A DNA stretch of 64,000 bases from Gloeocapsopsis dulcis (GTDB lineage: Bacteria > Cyanobacteriota > Cyanobacteriia > Cyanobacteriales > Chroococcidiopsidaceae): the NCBI RefSeq assembly GCF_032163395.1, contig NZ_CP119968.1, forward strand, positions 2,155,501-2,219,500, written 5' to 3'. A program made the translations under genes and the position numbers. Positions 9,240 to 17,288 of this stretch are shown here, piece by piece. The number at the start of each line of letters is the position of its first letter. Within the stretch, counting starts at the first letter, position 1. Below the pieces are notes generated by a model. The model was given only the letters and a program-made list of their open reading frames with translations. It made no database searches and had not been told where the DNA came from.

Positions 9240-9649
9240 AGGTTTCTCCTTGTTTGCTCATTTTGGACAATAGCGGCGCGATCGCTTTGTTGTGCTTCCA
9301 ACTCCTGATAGTGTTGAATTTTCCACTGAATCACCTTCAAGTTCTGCTGAAGTTCTGCGATACGCTTTTGAACCTCAAGTTCATGCGCTTCTAGAATTGC
9401 GCGGCGATCGCCGATTGCTTCTGGTTTTTCCCGTAACAAGGTAGCGAACTGCTGCATTTGACGAATTGGCATTCCTGTAGCCCGTAATCGAGTCAAAAAT
9501 TCAATCCGAGCAATATCTGCTGCTGAGTAACGGCGATGCCCATTGCTTCCCCTATTAACTGGCTCAAGTAGCCCATTGCGCTCGTAATAGCGCAGTGTAT
9601 GCACACTCAAACCCGTTCGCGCTGCAACTTGTCGAATGTCTGTGTCCAT
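9236..9649 (-). CDS. MerR family transcriptional regulator
   Basis: The 137-aa product has a MerR winged helix (VAARTGLSVHTLRYYERNGLL) and a C-terminal dimerising coiled coil (about residues 75-125). It has no Cys, so thiol or metal sensing by the protein itself is unlikely; it groups by appearance with AdhR/NmlR-like aldehyde regulators. I place the start at the ATG at 9649, because a GTG at 9658 would overlap the promoter -10 element. It probably controls itself and the downstream cmd fragment and aldo/keto reductase. It is divergent from an MFS exporter. Confidence 0.88.
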   Translation of the reverse strand: MDTDIRQVAARTGLSVHTLRYYERNGLLEPVNRGSNGHRRYSAADIARIEFLTRLRATGMPIRQMQQFATLLREKPEAIGDRRAILEAHELEVQKRIAELQQNLKVIQWKIQHYQELEAQQSDRAAIVQNEQTRRNL

Positions 9650-9656
9650 GAATATC

Positions 9657-9687
9657 ACCTTAGAACTTAGAGCGCACTCTAAGTCAA
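9657..9687 (-). promoter_or_regulatory. MerR-type promoter with long spacer and operator palindrome
   Basis: On the minus strand TTGACT (9687-9682) and TAAGGT (9662-9657) are separated by 19 bp, the abnormal spacing typical of MerR-activated promoters. The spacer region carries a perfect inverted repeat ACTTAGAG-N4-CTCTAAGT (9665-9684). Transcription would begin around 9650, that is at or next to the merR ATG. Confidence 0.8.
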
Positions 9688-9852
9688 GCCTTTTTCAGAA
9701 AAAATTGAAAGCGCAGTAACGCGCAATTACAGACTAACGATGACTTGTACAATATACGCGGGTAATGCAAAAATTGCATAGCAGTGCTAAATCATATCGA
9801 AGACACGCTAGCTAGCGCAGCCCAAAAACTACCCGTAGCTTAAAGGAAGATT

Positions 9853-11124
9853 ATGGCTGACCCTAGGGTTCATGTAGAAGAAGCAAACCGGAAACAAAGG
9901 CTAAAGCAACATCATCGCTTGTTTTTATGGCTTTCTCTCGCCGCAGGCTTGATTTTTTTACAGGGATATATGATTGCACCACTTATCCCTCGTCTAGCAC
10001 AAATTTTTCAAGTTCCAGAGCAAGAAATTGGCTTTATTGTCCCAGCATATATGCTTGCTTATGCACTGGCAGCCCTCTTTTACGGAATCCTTTCGGATCG
10101 TTTCGGTCGCTGGCCTGTGATGCGTGCTTCGGTCTGCATCTTCATTATCTGTACAGCACTTACTGCAACAGCCCAATCTGCCTCACAGATGGTTCTCTGG
10201 CGTCTTTTAACTGGGCTAGGTGCTAGTGGGGTCATACCACTGACGTTTGCTTTGATTGGAGATTTATTTCCCTTTCGCGAACGAGGACAGATGCTGGGTA
10301 TGGTATTTGCTTATATGGAGGGTGGCATGGCTTTCGGCTCTGCGGGTGGAGCGATTCTTGAACCCTTTATAGGCTGGCAGGTACTATTTATTGGTACATC
10401 TGTTGCAGCAGCTATCGTTCTGTGGCGCTTGCATCGTTATGCAGCACTGTTCGATACTCCACAGGCTGCTGAGCCACTACGCTCGATTCGTCAGGTTTTT
10501 GCAGGCTACCGCAGTGTTCTGTCAACTTGGCGCGGAAAGCGGACTTACATCTATGTCTTTTTAAACGCAATCTTTCACTCAGGGGTTTATACCTGGCTAG
10601 GACTTTACTTGTCGCAGCGCTACAACTTGGGAGAGGCTAGAATCGGGCTAGCAATTTTTGGATACGGCATTCCAGGTTTAATTTTTAGTCCGATGATTGG
10701 CAGAGCGGTGGATCGTTGGGGACGCAAATGGCTTATCCCACCAGGACTTGGCATAGCTGCTATAGCAGGGTTTATGATGATCTTCCAGATTCCCTTGACC
10801 TTGACTACTACTGCTATTCTGATTTTGTCTCTTGGCTATGACCTCACTCAACCTTTGTTTGCAGGAATTGTGACAGATCTAGGTTCCGTAAGAAGTCTAG
10901 GGCAAACGATGGGGTTCAAAGTGTTTACGCTATTCACTGGATTTGGAATTGGTAGCCTCATATTTGGTGAGGCGCTTCGTTGGGGCTTTGGTCCGACGCT
11001 GGCTATATTTAGTACAATGCAATTGCTGGCAGCGGTTGCCGCAATTCCTTTATTCCGCTCCGAGACTCCTAAGAAAGAGGCAGAAATTAAAGCAGTAGAA
11101 GCTTGGGATGAACAAGAGGAATAG
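9853..11124 (+). CDS. MFS transporter (drug:proton antiporter-like)
   Basis: The 423-aa product has 12 predicted membrane helices and the MFS motif-A loop GILSDRFGRWPVM between helices 2 and 3, with a degenerate repeat GRAVDRWGRKW in the second half. This points to DHA1-type efflux. The N-terminal 24 residues are basic and cytoplasmic. It is divergent from the MerR gene, 203 bp apart. Control by that MerR is possible but not shown: the palindrome reads towards merR. Substrate unknown. Confidence 0.88.
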   Translation: MADPRVHVEEANRKQRLKQHHRLFLWLSLAAGLIFLQGYMIAPLIPRLAQIFQVPEQEIGFIVPAYMLAYALAALFYGILSDRFGRWPVMRASVCIFIICTALTATAQSASQMVLWRLLTGLGASGVIPLTFALIGDLFPFRERGQMLGMVFAYMEGGMAFGSAGGAILEPFIGWQVLFIGTSVAAAIVLWRLHRYAALFDTPQAAEPLRSIRQVFAGYRSVLSTWRGKRTYIYVFLNAIFHSGVYTWLGLYLSQRYNLGEARIGLAIFGYGIPGLIFSPMIGRAVDRWGRKWLIPPGLGIAAIAGFMMIFQIPLTLTTTAILILSLGYDLTQPLFAGIVTDLGSVRSLGQTMGFKVFTLFTGFGIGSLIFGEALRWGFGPTLAIFSTMQLLAAVAAIPLFRSETPKKEAEIKAVEAWDEQEE

Positions 11125-11134
11125 AGATACAGAG

Positions 11135-11626
11135 TTAAGGTTGAATGATACGATGCATATCCAGCGATGGTGGGGCAATTTTTGTTTGGCTGATCATGTC
11201 GTGAATTTGTCCTCGGTGGTGCGTTTGATGGTTAAAAAAGTGGGCTACGAGTAGATTGGTAGGATCGTTGCAGACGCGCCCAGAATTGTTTTTGTATTGA
11301 ATTGTGCTGCTCAAAAAATCCTCAGTTAAACCAGCAGCAAAGTTTTTGATACGTTCGTCTTCAGTTTGTCGCACTTGCCGCAGTTCGTCAAAGTCCTTGT
11401 AGAGAATTGCATCAAGATTGGTAGATGGCATGGCTTTACCCTCGAAACGTCCTAACCAAATGCGATCGCCTACCATAATATGATTTAGTGTTCCATGGAT
11501 ACTTTTAAAAAATGCTGGACGAGTTTGTTTGCGTTCATCATCACTTAATTGAGCGCAAGCTTCATATAGTTTGCGATTTGCTAATGTGTTGTATTTTGCT
11601 AGTAATTGAAAATGATTGGTAAGCAT
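11135..11626 (-). CDS. DinB-family protein
   Basis: The 163-aa product is a four-helix-bundle DinB/DfsB protein. Putative metal-ligand histidines occur in TLNHIMVGDR (about residue 49) and in HFFNHQTHHRGQIHD (about residues 133-147). The family includes thiol-dependent transferases, but this member's substrate is unknown. I chose the ATG at 11626 because AAGGAGA precedes it. An upstream extension would run into transposon remnant sequence. It converges on the MFS gene with a 10-bp gap. Confidence 0.88.
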   Translation of the reverse strand: MLTNHFQLLAKYNTLANRKLYEACAQLSDDERKQTRPAFFKSIHGTLNHIMVGDRIWLGRFEGKAMPSTNLDAILYKDFDELRQVRQTEDERIKNFAAGLTEDFLSSTIQYKNNSGRVCNDPTNLLVAHFFNHQTHHRGQIHDMISQTKIAPPSLDMHRIIQP

Positions 11627-11699
11627 AGATTCTCCTTTATCACATAGCTTGACGAATGAATTCACCGCTATACAAACCAAGTCCACCTCCGTGGAATTA

Positions 11700-11825
11700 C
11701 AGGTGAAGTACCCGCGCACTCCGTAAAACTTCGTGCGGGGCTTCCTAGTCTGACCTTGCCATTAGTTACTTTTGGGCTTACGAGTCATGTCCTACCCGAA
11801 GAATTGGCTTTTGACCAACCTCCAC
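11700..11825 (-). mobile_element. IS200/IS605 (tnpB-type) right-end remnant
   Basis: Read on the minus strand, the block AACTAATGGCAAGGTCAGAC, then TAGGAAGCCCCGCAC, then a hairpin (CCGCAC/GTGCGCGG) and GGGTACTTCAC resembles the 3' end of cyanobacterial tnpB genes with the overlapping omega-RNA and right-end hairpin. No transposase frame survives. The DinB gene lies just downstream. Confidence 0.5.
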
Positions 11826-12031
11826 TTAGTGGATAGATACCATAGACATAACGTCCATTAAGTCCATGCCACACTCTGAACACCATTGCTCAAACCCAGT
11901 TCCTAAGCAAACTTGGCAGTGAATGTATACTTCGCCAGGCGCAAAGTTAATTGCGTCGTCTTCATATTCATTGATAAATCCATTTTCAGACTCGTTGCAG
12001 TATCTCCAGCGATTGCGATCGCCAAAACTTC
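11825..12031 (-). pseudogene. Small Cys-rich (zinc-ribbon-like) gene fragment
   Basis: An open frame without an obvious start runs from about 12031 to a TAA at 11827-11825. It encodes a short protein with Cys pairs (CQVCLGTG, CSECGMD) preceded by an acidic region (NEYEDDAINFAPGE). The CxxCxGxG pattern resembles DnaJ-type or other zinc-binding modules. No start codon or Shine-Dalgarno is visible, and it abuts a transposon remnant, so it is probably a 5'-truncated fragment. Confidence 0.35.
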
Positions 12032-12108
12032 ACGTAATTCCAGTAAATTTCCTGAAGGCTTTCTTACAAAACTTTGGATAGGCTAATTCTAGATTTTTTT
12101 TAATCAGC

Positions 12109-12483
12109 ATGAAAAGCTTATTCATATTGTTATGTTTGGCTGCCATTGGTTTCGCTGGCAAACCAGTCGCAGCATCTCTTTTAGCTCTTACTAGCAACCA
12201 AGATCAGTATCAAATTAAGTGGCAAGGAGTATCTGGACAAGAAATATTTGGAAGTTATTCAATCCAAGATGCAGATTTCAACAAGCCCGTGCGAGTTGAA
12301 TCTATCCACTTAAAATTGCCGCACAAAGTAGATTTTTCTAGCTCCAAAAACTCAATAGTCTCTGCAACTGGATTCGCCACAACGGGAAATCAAGTAACAG
12401 TTGAAATTTACAAAAATGGGCTGAAATGTGGCAAGACAGTAATGGTCGGTTCTGGAGTTCCTGCAAATAAAGTTTGCGAGTAG
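12109..12483 (+). CDS. Small secreted protein, unrecognised
   Basis: The 124-aa product has a signal peptide (residues 1-22, cleavage near VAA-S). The mature domain is short and beta-rich, with QDQYQIKWQGVSGQEIFGSY and two Cys near the C-terminus (LKCGK and KVCE) that could form a disulfide. I recognise no family. It stands alone between transposon debris and a DUF29 gene. Periplasmic or extracellular location is the only supported inference. Confidence 0.6.
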   Translation: MKSLFILLCLAAIGFAGKPVAASLLALTSNQDQYQIKWQGVSGQEIFGSYSIQDADFNKPVRVESIHLKLPHKVDFSSSKNSIVSATGFATTGNQVTVEIYKNGLKCGKTVMVGSGVPANKVCE

Positions 12484-12572
12484 AGTGATTTAATCACTTT
12501 TTACTCAGGGCGGTCGTGCGAAAACACGTTTCCATCTAATATTAATTGGCTCAATATAAAACTCTTACTTTA

Positions 12573-12622
12573 GTGTGCGAAGGTACACTTTGTTTATGTA
12601 GCCCCGACTTTAGTCGGAGGGC
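12573..12622 (+). repeat. Dispersed repeat, copy A
   Basis: About 50 bp containing GTGCGAAGGTACACTTTG and TGTAGCCCCGACTTTAGTCG. Related copies occur near 23895-23942 and, inverted, at 61563-61618. Each contains the CGACTTTAGTCG-like hairpin. Confidence 0.6.
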
Positions 12623-12677
12623 ATCTGCAATTCATGTTGGTTCAAAATAAAATTAAAGCTGAATTGAGTCGTTCATC

Positions 12678-13109
12678 ATGGAAGAACTGCTGACTCTCAA
12701 AGAAATGCTGCTTAAGGATGACATTCCTAGTGCATTAGCGATCGTTGAAGAACTTGAAGAAATGGGTCGTAATGACATTATTAAAACAATTCGGAGTTAC
12801 GCAGTCATCTTGTTGTTACACCTCATCAAACAGCAAGCAGAAAATCGGACAACTCGTTCTTGGCAAGTTTCAATTCGTAATTCTGTGCGAGAAATTCAGC
12901 GAGAGAATAAGCGTTGTAAGGCAGGAGGTTACTATTTAACATCAGAGGAGTTGCTTGAAACTTTGGAGGAAGCTTACTTGAATGCACTCGATGAGGCTTC
13001 GCTGGAGGTAGAAGAAGGGCGCTATGAACCGGAAGAATTAGAGCAACGTGTGAGTAAAGTAGAAATTTTACATCATGCGCTGAATTTAATTGCACCATTG
13101 AATAGTTAG
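12678..13109 (+). CDS. DUF29 family protein
   Basis: The 143-aa product matches the DUF29 layout: an acidic N-terminal helix ending VEELEEMG, then LLLHLIKQQ, SWQVSIRNSVREIQR, and a C-terminal ELLETLEEAYLNA-type helix. DUF29 proteins are abundant in cyanobacteria and of unknown function. The N-terminus is slightly shorter than usual (the W/Y-rich start is missing). The Glu-rich C-terminal third looks helical. Nothing in the neighbourhood suggests a role. Confidence 0.75.
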   Translation: MEELLTLKEMLLKDDIPSALAIVEELEEMGRNDIIKTIRSYAVILLLHLIKQQAENRTTRSWQVSIRNSVREIQRENKRCKAGGYYLTSEELLETLEEAYLNALDEASLEVEEGRYEPEELEQRVSKVEILHHALNLIAPLNS

Positions 13110-13129
13110 AAATTATTTTGTTGATTTGT

Positions 13130-13930
13130 TTATCGAGTATGCTGTGCTAAAAAGTTCAGCATTGCACTAGACACTGCATCTGGTGCATCAATTAAAAAAT
13201 CATGACTGCCACGCTCAAGAATCACAAGTTCAGCATTAGGAATACCTTGAGCCAGTTGCTTGGAAAACTTGATTGGCGTGAGAATATCTTGCTGACTTAC
13301 CAAAACTAACGTAGGACAACTAATTTGCGGTAAACGGTCTAAGGTATCGCTGTTAATAATCGCTCGACTTTGATGATACAGCCCGTGTGGAGTCGGCAGG
13401 AAAGGATACTCCATCTGGAACTTGAGTGCTTCTTCTATAGCACCAGGAGTCGAGTAAAACTCTTCACTAACAGCCCAGGGTAGCAGCACGTAAAAATAAG
13501 CTTCGGGATCTAAAATGCGCGGGAGATCGCCAAGCGTCTCAATAATGCTACAGAATCGGCGATCGCCTTTGGCAAGTGTTGCCAGTAGCATGAGGCTATG
13601 AACCTTTTCTGGGTGTGCCAATATTAACTCTTGAGCAATTTGACCGCCCATTGAATGACCAGCAACATGAACTTTATCCACACTAATGTGTTCTAGTAGT
13701 ATTGCCGCATCATCCGCCATTTGTTTAATACTGTAAGGACTATCCGGCGCAGAACTTTGTCCAATACCACGATTATCTAGGCGAATGACTTGATACTGCG
13801 CGACGAGTGAAGGCATTAATAAGTCCCAGTGGGCATAATCGCAGGCGAAACCAGGAATTAATAACAAAGGTTCGCCTGTTCCCTGAATGTCGTAGAACAA
13901 TTCAATTCCGTTAGCCTGAAGTTTGGGCAT
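13130..13930 (-). CDS. Alpha/beta hydrolase
   Basis: The 266-aa product has the alpha/beta-hydrolase fold: LLLIPGFACD (oxyanion loop), DNRGIGQSS, the nucleophile elbow GHSMGG (Ser near residue 93), an Asp in VSQQDILTP and the catalytic His in ERGSHDFL. I use the ATG at 13930 (MPKLQANGIELFYD); a longer frame would overlap the upstream GST gene. It lies 13 bp after GST and probably closes the detoxification operon. Substrate unknown. Confidence 0.9.
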   Translation of the reverse strand: MPKLQANGIELFYDIQGTGEPLLLIPGFACDYAHWDLLMPSLVAQYQVIRLDNRGIGQSSAPDSPYSIKQMADDAAILLEHISVDKVHVAGHSMGGQIAQELILAHPEKVHSLMLLATLAKGDRRFCSIIETLGDLPRILDPEAYFYVLLPWAVSEEFYSTPGAIEEALKFQMEYPFLPTPHGLYHQSRAIINSDTLDRLPQISCPTLVLVSQQDILTPIKFSKQLAQGIPNAELVILERGSHDFLIDAPDAVSSAMLNFLAQHTR

Positions 13931-13943
13931 GGGCAATTGTGAA

Positions 13944-14648
13944 TCAGTTTTGCTGGATCGTGTTTGCTGATTGATTAAACAACAAGTTCCGTGACTTCTC
14001 AATATCGAGTGCTTGATCTTTAAATGCTTCTGCTTTCTCGTAAGCACGAATCGTCGCTGGACGTGCTTTTATTGCCTCAAACCAACGTTGTAGATTGGGA
14101 AAATTCTCTAGCTTCTGCCCTTGGCGCTCATAGGGTACAATCCACGGGTAAGCAGCAATGTCAGCAATCGAATAGTGATTACCAGCAAGAAAAGTGCGAT
14201 CACTTAACCTTTTATTCAACACCGCATACAAGCGTCCTGTCTCATTGACATAGCGATCTATTGCATAAGGAATCTTTTCAGGTGCATACTGACTAAAATG
14301 ATGATTTTGCCCTGCCATTGGTCCTAAACCGCCCATCTGCCAGAATAACCATTGCAGAACTTCAGCACGTTCGCGGATATCTGTTGAAATTAGTTTCCCA
14401 GTTTTTTCTGCTAGATACAGTAAAATTGCTCCCGATTCAAACATGGAAATGGGTTCGCCGCCATCAACAGGGGCGCGATCGACAATCGCTGGGATACGAT
14501 TATTTGGGGCAATCTTGAGAAAATCGGGTTTAAACTGATCTCCCGTGCCAATATTGACAGGAATAATCGTATAAGGAATTTCAACTTCCTCTAAAAACAT
14601 TGTAATTTTGTGACCATTGGGCGTTGTCCAGTAATAAAGCTCAATCAT
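13944..14648 (-). CDS. Glutathione S-transferase family protein (YfcG/Ure2-like)
   Basis: The 234-aa product starts MIELYYWTTPNGHKITMFLEE, the N-terminal thioredoxin-like domain with the TxPN motif of Ure2p/YfcG-type GSTs. The glutathione-binding FESGAILLYLAEKTG is at about residue 65, followed by an all-helical C-terminal domain (SIADIAAYPW). It likely acts as a disulfide-bond reductase or conjugating enzyme. AGGAG precedes the ATG at 14648. An alternative GTG at 14687 overlaps the upstream gene's stop. Confidence 0.92.
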   Translation of the reverse strand: MIELYYWTTPNGHKITMFLEEVEIPYTIIPVNIGTGDQFKPDFLKIAPNNRIPAIVDRAPVDGGEPISMFESGAILLYLAEKTGKLISTDIRERAEVLQWLFWQMGGLGPMAGQNHHFSQYAPEKIPYAIDRYVNETGRLYAVLNKRLSDRTFLAGNHYSIADIAAYPWIVPYERQGQKLENFPNLQRWFEAIKARPATIRAYEKAEAFKDQALDIEKSRNLLFNQSANTIQQN

Positions 14649-14683
14649 TGGTATCTCCTGATATTGATTAGGGGGTAAGTGCT

Positions 14684-15754
14684 TCACAAACCACTCGCGT
14701 ATTGAATCGGTAGCAGTTTTTCTGCTTGGTGTAATTCTTGCGCCGCACGGTAAGCCCAGTAAGGATCGCGTAACATTTCGCGCCCAATCAGAACAATATC
14801 AGCACGTCCATTACGGATAATTTCATCAGCTTGCACTGGACTTGTAATCGAACCTACCGCCGCCGTCGCGATTTCAGCTTCGTGGCGAATCTTCTCAGCA
14901 AAAGGCACTTGCCAACCTGCTCCGAAGGGATAGTTTTTGTAATCGGGAGAATTAAAACCCGAACTACAATCAATCAGATCTACACCTTCGATTTTTAACT
15001 TTTTAGCGAGTTCTACCGAGTCTTCGATTGTCCAACCGCCTTCTACCCAATCGGAACACGATAACCGCGCTGTGAGTGGGAAACGTTCTGACCAAACTTC
15101 TCGCACGGTTTGCGTTGTCTCAATCGCAAAACGAATACGGTTGACAAAACTACCGCCATACTCATCTTTGCGTTGATTAGCGAGGGGGGAGTAAAAACTG
15201 TGTGCTAAATATCCGTGGGCAAAATGTAATTCCAACCACTCGTAACCTGCTTCTAAAGCGCGCAATGCGGCGGCACGAAACGCATTTTGCACTTCTTGAA
15301 TGTCTTCTTTTGTCATTTCGTTAGGAACCCGCCATAGCTTGTTACCAAAAGCTAATGGACTCGGTGCGATAGTTTCCCAACCGCCTTCTTCATCTTTGAG
15401 TGAATGATCGCCTTCCCAAGGACGTGCGGAACTTGCTTTTCTGCCAGCGTGGGCAATTTGAATTCCTGGTACTGCACCATGCGCCTTAATAAATTGGTTG
15501 ATGCGTTGTAGCGGTTCGATGTGCTTGTCTGCCCAAATTCCGGCATCACCAGGAGAAATGCGTCCCCGCGCTTCGACTGCGGTAGCTTCGGCAATAATTA
15601 ATCCTGCACCACCCACTGCACGAGAACCAAGGTGAACTAAGTGCCAGTCGGTTGCTACACCATCGTGCGAACTGTACTGACACATTGGGGAAACACCAAT
15701 ACGGTTGCGTAATGTGATGCCTTTGAGTTGATAAGTATCGAATAACTGTGGCAT
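14684..15754 (-). CDS. NADH:flavin oxidoreductase (YqjM/NamA-like old yellow enzyme)
   Basis: The 356-aa FMN-binding TIM barrel has the YqjM-class features: SPMCQYSSHDG with the Cys that tunes FMN, IQIAHAGRKA, HFAHGYLAHSF (catalytic Tyr, substrate-binding His) and the C-terminal IGREMLRDPYW. Such enzymes reduce electrophilic alkenes, such as alpha,beta-unsaturated carbonyls. It sits between the quinone-reductase-like ADH and the GST, which supports a reactive-electrophile detoxification operon. Confidence 0.94.
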   Translation of the reverse strand: MPQLFDTYQLKGITLRNRIGVSPMCQYSSHDGVATDWHLVHLGSRAVGGAGLIIAEATAVEARGRISPGDAGIWADKHIEPLQRINQFIKAHGAVPGIQIAHAGRKASSARPWEGDHSLKDEEGGWETIAPSPLAFGNKLWRVPNEMTKEDIQEVQNAFRAAALRALEAGYEWLELHFAHGYLAHSFYSPLANQRKDEYGGSFVNRIRFAIETTQTVREVWSERFPLTARLSCSDWVEGGWTIEDSVELAKKLKIEGVDLIDCSSGFNSPDYKNYPFGAGWQVPFAEKIRHEAEIATAAVGSITSPVQADEIIRNGRADIVLIGREMLRDPYWAYRAAQELHQAEKLLPIQYASGL

Positions 15755-15772
15755 TATTTTTCTCTTTGATGA

Positions 15773-16777
15773 TTAAAAGCGAATGCAAATCTTACCGAAG
15801 TGCGAACCACTTTCCATATATTTGAGTGCTTCTGGGGCTTCGTGGAAGGGGTACACGCGATCAACTACTGGGCGTAATTTGTGCAGTGCGATCGCCTGAT
15901 TCATTGCCGCAAACATCTCGCGCGAACCAACATAAATTCCCTGTACGCGGACGTTTTTCATCAAGATTGAGGCGGTAGCAACTTCGCCTTTACCGCCACT
16001 TAAAACTCCAATCAAACTAATTTGTCCGCCGTAGCGTACCGCCCGTAGCGATTCGGTTAACGTTCCCGCACCACCTACTTCAACAACGTAGTCAACACCG
16101 TTATTTGCTATGACATGAGCTTTTTTGCCCCATTCAGGGATTTGTTTGTAATTAATCGTTTCTGCTGCACCCATTTGCCGCACGCGTTCCAGTTTCTCGT
16201 CACTGCTTGATGTGGCAATTACCTTCGCACCCGCAAGCTTGGCAAACTGCAAGGCAAAAATTGAAACTCCTCCAGTTCCTTGCACCAATACGGTATCACC
16301 TGCTTTTAAATTACCTGCGTGAAAAAGTGCATTCCACGCCGTCACAGCCGCACAAGGTAACGTCGCGGCTTCCTCATCGGTAAGATGTTCAGGTACGCGA
16401 ACAACGCCATCTTCATGCAGCACCGCGTACTCAGCTAAAATTCCATCGATTGCGCCTCCTAATGCAGATTGAGCAATTTCTTCGGTAAGTTCACCACCTA
16501 CCCACTTTTGAAAGAAAATTCCGGCAACGCGATCGCCGACTTTAACTCGTGTCACGCCTTCGCCTACTGCGACAACGGCACCTACACCGTCAGAAAAAGG
16601 AATCCTCGGTAAAGGTAGCTTGGGATTGTACAAACCTTTGACTACCATCAAATCGCGGTAATTCAAGGAAGCCGCACGCATTTTAACGAGTACCTGTCCG
16701 TAACCAGGAGTAGGATCAGGACGTTCGGTGAGTGTCAGCGCATCCAAGCCAAATTTTTGAACTTCGTAAACTTTCAT
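15773..16777 (-). CDS. Zinc-independent MDR alcohol dehydrogenase / quinone reductase
   Basis: The 334-aa product has the GroES-like N-domain (PFSDGVGAVVAVGEGV) and a Rossmann domain with VQGTGGVSIFALQFAKLAGA for NAD(P)H. The structural-zinc cysteine cluster of classical ADHs is missing, which places it near quinone and enone reductases. It is the first enzyme gene after the MerR regulator, with a palindromic operator 24 bp upstream. Substrate is inferred to be a quinone or enal. Confidence 0.92.
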   Translation of the reverse strand: MKVYEVQKFGLDALTLTERPDPTPGYGQVLVKMRAASLNYRDLMVVKGLYNPKLPLPRIPFSDGVGAVVAVGEGVTRVKVGDRVAGIFFQKWVGGELTEEIAQSALGGAIDGILAEYAVLHEDGVVRVPEHLTDEEAATLPCAAVTAWNALFHAGNLKAGDTVLVQGTGGVSIFALQFAKLAGAKVIATSSSDEKLERVRQMGAAETINYKQIPEWGKKAHVIANNGVDYVVEVGGAGTLTESLRAVRYGGQISLIGVLSGGKGEVATASILMKNVRVQGIYVGSREMFAAMNQAIALHKLRPVVDRVYPFHEAPEALKYMESGSHFGKICIRF

Positions 16778-16799
16778 CAGACTTTACCTTTCATTAACC

Positions 16800-16815
16800 T
16801 TGACGTTAACGTTAA
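16800..16815. promoter_or_regulatory. Candidate MerR operator, copy 1
   Basis: TTGACGTTAACGTTAA is a near-perfect palindrome just upstream of the ADH gene. The same motif appears before merR (17244-17259), so the MerR-family protein encoded between them probably binds both. Confidence 0.65.
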
Positions 16816-16832
16816 TATAAATCGAAAAAAAA

Positions 16833-17222
16833 TTACTGGTTACTAATCTGTGCGATGTATTGTTGAATTTTTGTAATATTTTCTTGCAACTCACAGCGGA
16901 ACTGTGCTAGAGCGGCAATTTTTTCATCGGTTTCTTGAAGATGGGCTTGGAGAATTGCTAAGACTTTTTGCTTGGCTTTGAGTTCAGTAGGATCTTCGCA
17001 GTACAAATCAATCACACTCGCAATCTCTTCTAGAGTTAATCCCAACGCCTTCAAGCAATCGATTTTTTGCAGTCTCGCAAATTCAGCTTCAGTGTAGTAG
17101 CGAAAGCCTGCACCTTCGCGTTCACTTGGTTTGAGTAACCCTAAGTTTTCGTAGTAGCGAATTGTTCTTGGAGTAACATTAGCTTTCTGGGCTAGTTCCC
17201 CGATTCGCATTTTTTCAGTCAC
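16833..17222 (-). CDS. MerR family transcriptional regulator
   Basis: The 129-aa product has the MerR helix-turn-helix (IGELAQKANVTPRTIRYYENLGLL) and wing, then a long coiled coil (about residues 75-125). A single Cys lies in IDLYCEDP, where many MerR sensors have their effector site, so redox or electrophile sensing is possible. It precedes the ADH-OYE-GST-hydrolase genes by 55 bp. It should regulate them through the TTRACGTTAACGTTAA sites. Confidence 0.9.
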   Translation of the reverse strand: MTEKMRIGELAQKANVTPRTIRYYENLGLLKPSEREGAGFRYYTEAEFARLQKIDCLKALGLTLEEIASVIDLYCEDPTELKAKQKVLAILQAHLQETDEKIAALAQFRCELQENITKIQQYIAQISNQ

Positions 17223-17243
17223 TTTATTTTTTGATGCACCACA

Positions 17244-17259
17244 TTAACGTTAACGTTAA
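17244..17259. promoter_or_regulatory. Candidate MerR operator, copy 2
   Basis: TTAACGTTAACGTTAA is a perfect 16-bp palindrome 22 bp upstream of the merR start. It matches copy 1 at 15 of 16 positions, consistent with autoregulation. Confidence 0.65.
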
Positions 17260-17288
17260 CTTGAAGTTACAGTTTTTTTAGCATGATG

